64,000 nt of DNA from Bacteroidota bacterium (GTDB lineage Bacteria > Bacteroidota > Bacteroidia > Chitinophagales > Saprospiraceae), in assembly GCA_018222965.1 (NCBI GenBank), contig JAAEZH010000011.1, positions 1 through 64,000 on the forward strand. The letters are read 5' to 3'. A program made the translations under genes and the position numbers. This document shows positions 59,801 through 64,000 of the stretch, piece after piece; within the stretch, counting starts at the first letter, position 1, and each line of letters begins with the position of its first letter. The notes below the pieces were generated by a model. It did not search any database. It was not told the DNA's origin and worked only from the letters and a program-made list of their open reading frames with translations.

Positions 59801-61808
59801 ATGCCAGATTGGGATCGGCCATTCGAATAAATCCAACAAAAGCGGCAGAGTCTATTTGGCCATCCATATACAAACTATCGTATTGATAATTATTATAAAC
59901 CTGCTCGCTTAATACGCCCTGAATTTTGGTGTCCAGATCATCTAATTGCAGGCCCTCTCCGTCAATATTAAAATCGAGGTTTAGAAATCCGATAGAGGTA
60001 TCCTGAATGAAAGGGCTTACATCAAATTGTTTAAGCTTGATTCTTCCGTCGTATCTGGCATTTGAATAATCCTCCTCAAAATCAAAATTTGTAATGGCAA
60101 GCAGACTGCCCTCGGAGGTTTCCAGATTTAGATTGGTTTGAAAAGTATATAGACTTCCGTCGAAGGTGCCTCGAAGTACCAGGGGACCGATATCTTCCAA
60201 TCCGCCTGGTAGTGTGTCTTGTGAAAAAGCCTTCCAGTCTTCGGGTTTTGTATCTAAACGATCGAGCTGAAAATGATAAATGGCTGTTTTATAATCCGGC
60301 AAACCGGCAATTTGAAAATCGCCTTCAAGCTGCGGTCCGCTGCGGGTATAAATCTGGAAATTTTCGGTTTCAAAATCTGCCAAACTCCCCAGAATTCGTC
60401 CGCGCAAATCGATATTCCCCCAACGTTCAAACTCTTGAGGCAGGGTGCCCTCGGGAAGCACCTGGTCCAGTTTGGCATAATCGGCCATAAGGGTATCCAC
60501 CTTTAAGTCAAGATACATCTGGTCAATATCCAGGAAGTTATTCACAAGACCCCGGGAGTTGAATTTTAGCTCCAGAGAGGGGATGGACAATCTTTCTTCA
60601 AGGGTCAAAGTGGCGAGGGACCCACTAAGGATTCCGTCAAACAGAATAGGAGTTGTTATTTCAGGAGGTAATCCATTCGGTGAAAACCGCCTAATGTCTT
60701 CCGGAGAAATGACCAACTGATCGAATAATCCTTCTACTTTAACATCTGCCGGATTGTAGGGAGTACCTGGTTCAGAAAAAATGGTCAGGGCATTTAATTC
60801 CGGATATGACAGTGAAATGGATTGATCAATTTTCGACTGAGGGGTTTTGAGATGAAAATCAGCCAGGATAGCTTTTGTCTCCGTAAATTGAAGGTCGGTC
60901 TGAAATTCAGATAAGGCAAATCCGGACTTTTCCTGTAAAGCAAAGGACTTAATGGAAGCCGTAATGGCAGTGTCTGTATTTTGGAGATCCCGAATATTCC
61001 AGGAGAGGTTGTTTACAGCCAGATCTGCAGGATTAAATACGCCTTCCGGACCTTTTTCTTTTTGCGTTTCCCGATATACGATCCTGCCTCCCTTAAGTTG
61101 CATTTCATCTACGTTGATATACCAGCCCAAATCCGGAAAAGTGTATTCAACGGTCATTGTATCTGTGGTAGGAAGGCGCTCGGCATGGCTTAGATAGGTG
61201 ATGTCTGGATTATCCAGAACAAATGATCGGAGGTCAATATTTTGTTGATTAAGGTCCAGTAGCTCGACTTCGAGTTCGGCATCTCCCAATTTGGCATTCA
61301 ACTGACTTTCAGTGATGGCATCGGAGTAGTCAAAACGAATATTATTCAGGAAAATCAGATTGGGCTGGATACTAAAGGAGCTGCTTTCCTGGTTGGACTC
61401 CGGCGTGGAAGAAAAAGCTTCCGCGATAAAATCAAAATTCCAGCTGTTGTTCTGATCCCGGTCTATTCGAACCAGTGCCCGGGATAAATTGACTTCATCA
61501 ATGATGTATTCATTCTGGAAGAGTTTCCAAAAATCAAACCGTACAAAAAGCTTGTGGGCTGCTAGCAGCGTATCTGTTTTTTGATCCCGAATCAGGAAAC
61601 CATTGATTTCCAGATTATTTAGGCCAGACCAGCTAATATCATCCAGTTTGACCTCCGTTTCGAGTTTCTCGGTCAACCACCGGGTCGCTTTATTGGTTGC
61701 TGCCCGCTGGATCGGTCCTAATTGGGTGAGGAGAATCAAAAGCAGCGGCAACAGCAGCAGGCTTATCAAAACCCACTTGATTATGCTTTTTAATTTCTTA
61801 GCTGCCAC
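56826..61808 (-). CDS. tamB: TamB-like translocation/assembly module protein (DUF490)
   Basis: 1660 aa. One N-terminal membrane anchor (SIIKWVLISLLLLPLLLILLTQLG), a very long beta-rich body of repeated strands and the C-terminal DUF490 region (about 1250-1620: YFSYEQLIKREFAILPNSRIGFNGDPLDALLDITAAYELR). TamB proteins bridge the inner and outer membrane and move phospholipids or help barrel assembly with TamA/TamL. The ATGA overlap with tamL downstream makes co-translation nearly certain. Confidence 0.93.
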   Translation of the reverse strand: MAAKKLKSIIKWVLISLLLLPLLLILLTQLGPIQRAATNKATRWLTEKLETEVKLDDISWSGLNNLEINGFLIRDQKTDTLLAAHKLFVRFDFWKLFQNEYIIDEVNLSRALVRIDRDQNNSWNFDFIAEAFSSTPESNQESSSFSIQPNLIFLNNIRFDYSDAITESQLNAKLGDAELEVELLDLNQQNIDLRSFVLDNPDITYLSHAERLPTTDTMTVEYTFPDLGWYINVDEMQLKGGRIVYRETQKEKGPEGVFNPADLAVNNLSWNIRDLQNTDTAITASIKSFALQEKSGFALSEFQTDLQFTETKAILADFHLKTPQSKIDQSISLSYPELNALTIFSEPGTPYNPADVKVEGLFDQLVISPEDIRRFSPNGLPPEITTPILFDGILSGSLATLTLEERLSIPSLELKFNSRGLVNNFLDIDQMYLDLKVDTLMADYAKLDQVLPEGTLPQEFERWGNIDLRGRILGSLADFETENFQIYTRSGPQLEGDFQIAGLPDYKTAIYHFQLDRLDTKPEDWKAFSQDTLPGGLEDIGPLVLRGTFDGSLYTFQTNLNLETSEGSLLAITNFDFEEDYSNARYDGRIKLKQFDVSPFIQDTSIGFLNLDFNIDGEGLQLDDLDTKIQGVLSEQVYNNYQYDSLYMDGQIDSAAFVGFIRMADPNLAFDFNGSIPFSDSLPNYKFTLQLDTINLKPLGFYDRQIGMSSYIELDLQNFDIDELEGNLVMRDFWIQDSLNQFYADTILFESTVAPSGDRRLALDSKWVQLGMEGQYTLSKLPKELLDWLDQEFPINTIVFQNDSTEIEPDSTGNIAATNTNIKAYLRITEKPPLTKIFLPELKTLDRVELDLEFNKASDLWNLTTEIPEIKYGDLKIDSLSLLSVFEKEKLTNTLIASQFQSGENTIIHAPNLTAILQDDSLRMEFHSTEGADTSFWKIGGALTSSPEEIYFQINPSIKINGDQWNVNPDNQLVLSASDDWQINQLGLNKGSGSIILNGEGSGTDTTSLVNVDFNQFDISALTPFLDLPTGYLEGILEGNLKARDLQTSLNYIADLKLEKWTMDSVRIGNLSLYAAQENSQPLINLEAELQGLVNQMNVGGTYDIENKVFDVNADIGRMEMQALDPFLSGLIHDSEGHLKGQFTLKGSPDKPALNGRLQLNQVQTTIDYLNARYKIVQGDIAFTERKIDFGNFKLLDENNQPANLSGVINHRTFSDMVFDLRFQTDQFQFLNTTAADNDLFYGKLILDSDTDIQGPLESPRFFIQAKTAAGTAFHVVPLSDEQVLAQDDFIIYGAPALDSLGRDTTQIQTLLENNSGIDLKLNLEMTSDASLEIIIDPLTGDKLICKGNSNLAVDMDPDGNLSIAGNYAITEGKYFFSYEQLIKREFAILPNSRIGFNGDPLDALLDITAAYELRVPLSDLVQGQLVDESVSLAGQRADVQLQMKIGGNLSTPVLSFDIILLGNPQGAVADAARTRLQQLRNNETDLNTQVFGLLLFNSFISPSNSNLSASSAGETALLSSLSKLVTNELNRLASGLLKGVDLQLGVEAYKPGVDGPESDGVTTEVQLGVSKRFWNDRLNVKVGGNVNVGNTGQEQQALTALTGDFALEYQLTPDGNYLLRVYQRSDYDALYEGNVNRAGAGISIRKSLPNKEKKRKEKE

Positions 61809-61853
61809 TTATGTGCTTTTGGTACATCACAATTTACGTTTTTTAGGAGTTGA

Positions 61854-61877
61854 TTGGATTTTTTGTTTTGAATCCAA
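61854..61877. repeat. Short hairpin ahead of tamB
   Basis: TTGGATT and AATCCAA around a TTTTGTTTTG loop, in the 171-nt spacer between tamB and the DUF1501 gene. The loop reads CAAAACAAAA on the minus strand. It may end the DUF1501 transcript or simply be chance. Confidence 0.4.
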
Positions 61878-61979
61878 CTATACTTCCTCCAACGAATTTG
61901 TTTGGCAGAAGTTTTATTATACCGGAAGCTTGTTTTAGAGGCATTTGCAGAGGGCGGTGTTGGCACCATAAAAAATACA

Positions 61980-63536
61980 TCAGGATTTTATTACCCGAGT
62001 AGTTTTTTGTCTGGCACCGGCCAATTGAATTCTAAGGTAGTAGGTACCTGCGGGAAGACTGCTGCCGTCAAAATTGAATTGATGATTCCCTGCGTGAAAT
62101 GTTTTATCTACTATCTGGAGATGTTTATATCCCAGGGTATCATAGATACTAATCCTCACACGTTCATTCCTACACGTAAATCCTATTCGAATGTTATTTC
62201 TAAATGGGTTTGGGTAAGCTGAAATATCAAAACCAGAAAGATCCACTTCTTTGTTTTTTGAATAGGAATTACAGCTGTCTGCAATGGGGAAATATTGAAA
62301 ATCCGGATAAAATATTTGTTCTATAGTATTTTGATTAACACCAAACCAATCCATCAATACGGAACCATATAAGTCTCTGAAGTCATACTGCATTGGGATT
62401 CCGGCTTGCGGATCTACCTGTTTTGGTATTTCCGGGTTCTCCCCGGTGATACCTGCTTTGACGCAACTACCAAAAAGAAAGACAGGTGCTGCTGTGCCAT
62501 GATCTGTGCCAAAAGCAGCGTTTGAAATTATCTGGCGCCCGAATTCTGAAAAGGTCATACCTAATACACGATCTTCGATGCCCAGTAATTTTAAATCTTC
62601 CTGGAATGCAGAAATAGCAGAAGAAGTTAAATCGAGTAGAAAATTGTGCATTCCACCCGTTATATTACCTTCTTCAACCTGATTCGCATGTGTGTCAAAT
62701 CCCCCTAGATTGGCTACATAGATTTTAGTTTGAAGTCCTCCTGAAATTAACAATGCGATATTCCGTAATTGCTCAGCCAATGGATTGGAAAGAGGATATT
62801 CTGCCACATTCGTTCCATTTTCTGCTGCAGCATGTATGACTTGTGAGTATACATTCGTTTGCTCCTTTATGTTTCGAAGGTAGGACAGCTCGTCACCATA
62901 GATATTATTGGGAGCGATATCATCTCCGCCAGATTCCAGGGGGTTCAAGACATAAGGATCTATCATTGCAAGACTAAAATTACCTGCAACGCCTTCACAT
63001 GTTTCAGAACTTGAAGGACCCAGAGTAATTGCTATTGGTGCCGGAAAATCTGCATTGGGATAGTTATTGGGATAAGTTGGATGTACCGTGTCGCTGTACC
63101 GACCTAACCAACCGGTATCCCAAATTTCTTCAGCTGGTGAAGCAGAGGTCCAAATATCTGTGGACCTGAAATGTGACCGATTTTGGTTGGGATAGCCTAC
63201 ACTTTGAACAACATGCATATTTGCATTATCAAATAATGACTTGAATCCTGATAATGCCGGGTGAAATCCAAGTGTGTCTGTCAGTGTCAAAATATTGCTT
63301 TGCGGTATGATGATGTTGGAACGAAGGTTAGCAAGGTTATCATATTGATCTAATGGAATCAAGGTGTTTAATCCATCATTTCCTCCATTTAAATTGATTA
63401 GTACAAGGACCCTGTCATCTTCCGTGTTGAGGGTATTGAATAATGAGGAACTTCTCATTGCCTGAAGGCCCATGCCATTGATCATGAGAGGTAAACCAAG
63501 CACTGAACTCCGCTTCAAAAAGTCTCTTCTTTTCAT
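61980..63536 (-). CDS. DUF1501 protein with Tat signal and T9SS tail
   Basis: 518 aa. Tat signal MKRRDFLKRSSVLGLPLMING (RR-x-F-L-K). DUF1501 (sulfatase-like fold) features: VLVLINLNGGNDGLNTLIPLDQ, HVVQSVGYPNQNRSHFRSTD (HF...S), IYVANLGGFDTHANQ, TFSEFGRQIISN and FGTDHGTAAPVFLFG. The C-terminal ~80 residues form a T9SS sorting domain (AYPNPFRNNIRIGFTCRN, AGTYYLRIQL). Folded export by Tat followed by outer-membrane export by T9SS is implied. 42 nt after the DUF1800 gene, its usual partner. Confidence 0.92.
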   Translation of the reverse strand: MKRRDFLKRSSVLGLPLMINGMGLQAMRSSSLFNTLNTEDDRVLVLINLNGGNDGLNTLIPLDQYDNLANLRSNIIIPQSNILTLTDTLGFHPALSGFKSLFDNANMHVVQSVGYPNQNRSHFRSTDIWTSASPAEEIWDTGWLGRYSDTVHPTYPNNYPNADFPAPIAITLGPSSSETCEGVAGNFSLAMIDPYVLNPLESGGDDIAPNNIYGDELSYLRNIKEQTNVYSQVIHAAAENGTNVAEYPLSNPLAEQLRNIALLISGGLQTKIYVANLGGFDTHANQVEEGNITGGMHNFLLDLTSSAISAFQEDLKLLGIEDRVLGMTFSEFGRQIISNAAFGTDHGTAAPVFLFGSCVKAGITGENPEIPKQVDPQAGIPMQYDFRDLYGSVLMDWFGVNQNTIEQIFYPDFQYFPIADSCNSYSKNKEVDLSGFDISAYPNPFRNNIRIGFTCRNERVRISIYDTLGYKHLQIVDKTFHAGNHQFNFDGSSLPAGTYYLRIQLAGARQKTTRVIKS

Positions 63537-63578
63537 AGTAAATAAATTGAAACGACCGGAATTATTTATGCCGAAATC

Positions 63579-64000
63579 TTAAGATAACTGAGACTCGGAC
63601 ATCCTCAGCATACCTCTTATTAAGGATACTAATCTGGCTGTAATAGAATCTATTATAGTAGGATTGTCGGGATCAGACAGCCAGTCTGTATACTCTACTG
63701 TCCATTCGAAATCGGGCAAGCCCGGGATCAAAAGATCTTTTAAAATAGCTTTCTGGTTTTCGGTGATTTCTACCGGAAACATACGTTGTGCTATTTCCTC
63801 TACGACCGATACCGGATTCTCTGGCTGGTCAAGGGATTCCAACAATGCGAGGTGGTCAATTGCCACAGACAGGTCATCAATCCGCAATCCATGATTACCA
63901 ATCTTAAGGGCTATTTTTGACGTTCTGGCAAAGTAACTGCCGTCGTCCAGTGTCTGTAAAATAAAGGTGCTTGATAGTAGGCTTTCCAACCGGCTACTGC
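63579..64000 (-). CDS. DUF1800 family protein, C-terminal part (runs off the window)
   Basis: About 140 codons are visible and the frame stays open to the right edge, so the start lies outside. Segment LAKIGNHGLRID-like region, IAQRMFPVEITENQKAILKDLL, DFEWTVEYTDWLSDP and LVSLIRGMLRMSESQLS match the C-terminus of DUF1800 proteins, which are almost always encoded just upstream of DUF1501 genes. Function of the pair is unknown; they are exported. Confidence 0.85.
   Translation of the reverse strand, partial: SSRLESLLSSTFILQTLDDGSYFARTSKIALKIGNHGLRIDDLSVAIDHLALLESLDQPENPVSVVEEIAQRMFPVEITENQKAILKDLLIPGLPDFEWTVEYTDWLSDPDNPTIIDSITARLVSLIRGMLRMSESQLS

Overview
The window looks like a chromosomal segment of a Bacteroidota bacterium, most likely from the Saprospiria (Lewinella/Haliscomenobacter-like). 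The evidence is: several type IX secretion (T9SS) C-terminal sorting domains, a textbook alternative complex III (ACIII)–cytochrome oxidase operon, many lipoproteins, a TamL/TamB pair, and Bacteroidota-type promoter elements (TTG and TAnnTTTG). The genus is inference; there is no rRNA here.

Layout. 0.3-4 kb: a small lipoprotein with a Kunitz protease-inhibitor domain, facing a large T9SS adhesin-like protein. 4-7.5 kb: a UbiB/ABC1 kinase-like protein, a TPR protein and a DinB-like protein, all on the minus strand. 7.6-10.2 kb: palindromic 16-bp repeats, then an FG-GAP/UnbV protein and a small lipoprotein. 10.4-15.3 kb: a compact minus-strand unit of a UbiD decarboxylase, a di-haem cytochrome lipoprotein, a membrane coiled-coil protein, a VOC protein and a flavodoxin-like reductase. 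15.4-16.9 kb: a repeat patch, a DUF559 endonuclease-like gene and thyA.

17.0-32.5 kb is the core of the window: actABCDEF (quinol:cytochrome c oxidoreductase), then coxB, coxA, ctaB, two subunit III genes and a subunit IV gene. It has a good promoter upstream and a strong terminator downstream. An SCO-like protein, a DUF420 protein and a small CPMC membrane protein follow. Electrons would pass from menaquinol through ACIII to the A-type haem-copper oxidase, and CtaB makes the haem O precursor. Subunit II carries a C-terminal OmpA-like peptidoglycan-binding domain, which could tether the oxidase to the cell wall.

34.5-39.3 kb: small membrane proteins, a large lipoprotein and ung. 39.48-40.26 kb: three tandem ~140-bp repeats, each containing a copy of the start of the neighbouring tRNA gene, followed by a tRNA-Arg(TCT) interrupted in its anticodon by a 267-nt group I intron. 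40.6-42.8 kb: a membrane protein, an outer-membrane barrel and two miniature tail-collar proteins. 43.0-48.2 kb: an MCE/Mla-type lipid transport set (permease, ATPase, MlaD), a coiled-coil protein and a second UbiB-like protein. 48.5-54.5 kb: a beta-lactamase-fold hydrolase, a CotH-kinase T9SS protein and an FG-GAP T9SS protein. 54.5-61.8 kb: tamL and tamB. 62-64 kb: a DUF1501 protein and the 3' end of a DUF1800 gene that runs off the window.

Most promising observations: the intron-containing tRNA with its decaying repeat array, the CoxB-OmpA fusion, the bacterial Kunitz lipoprotein, the EF-hand loop inserted in the DUF420 protein, His-rich segments in several respiratory subunits, and a strongly over-represented 13-mer scattered through the window.
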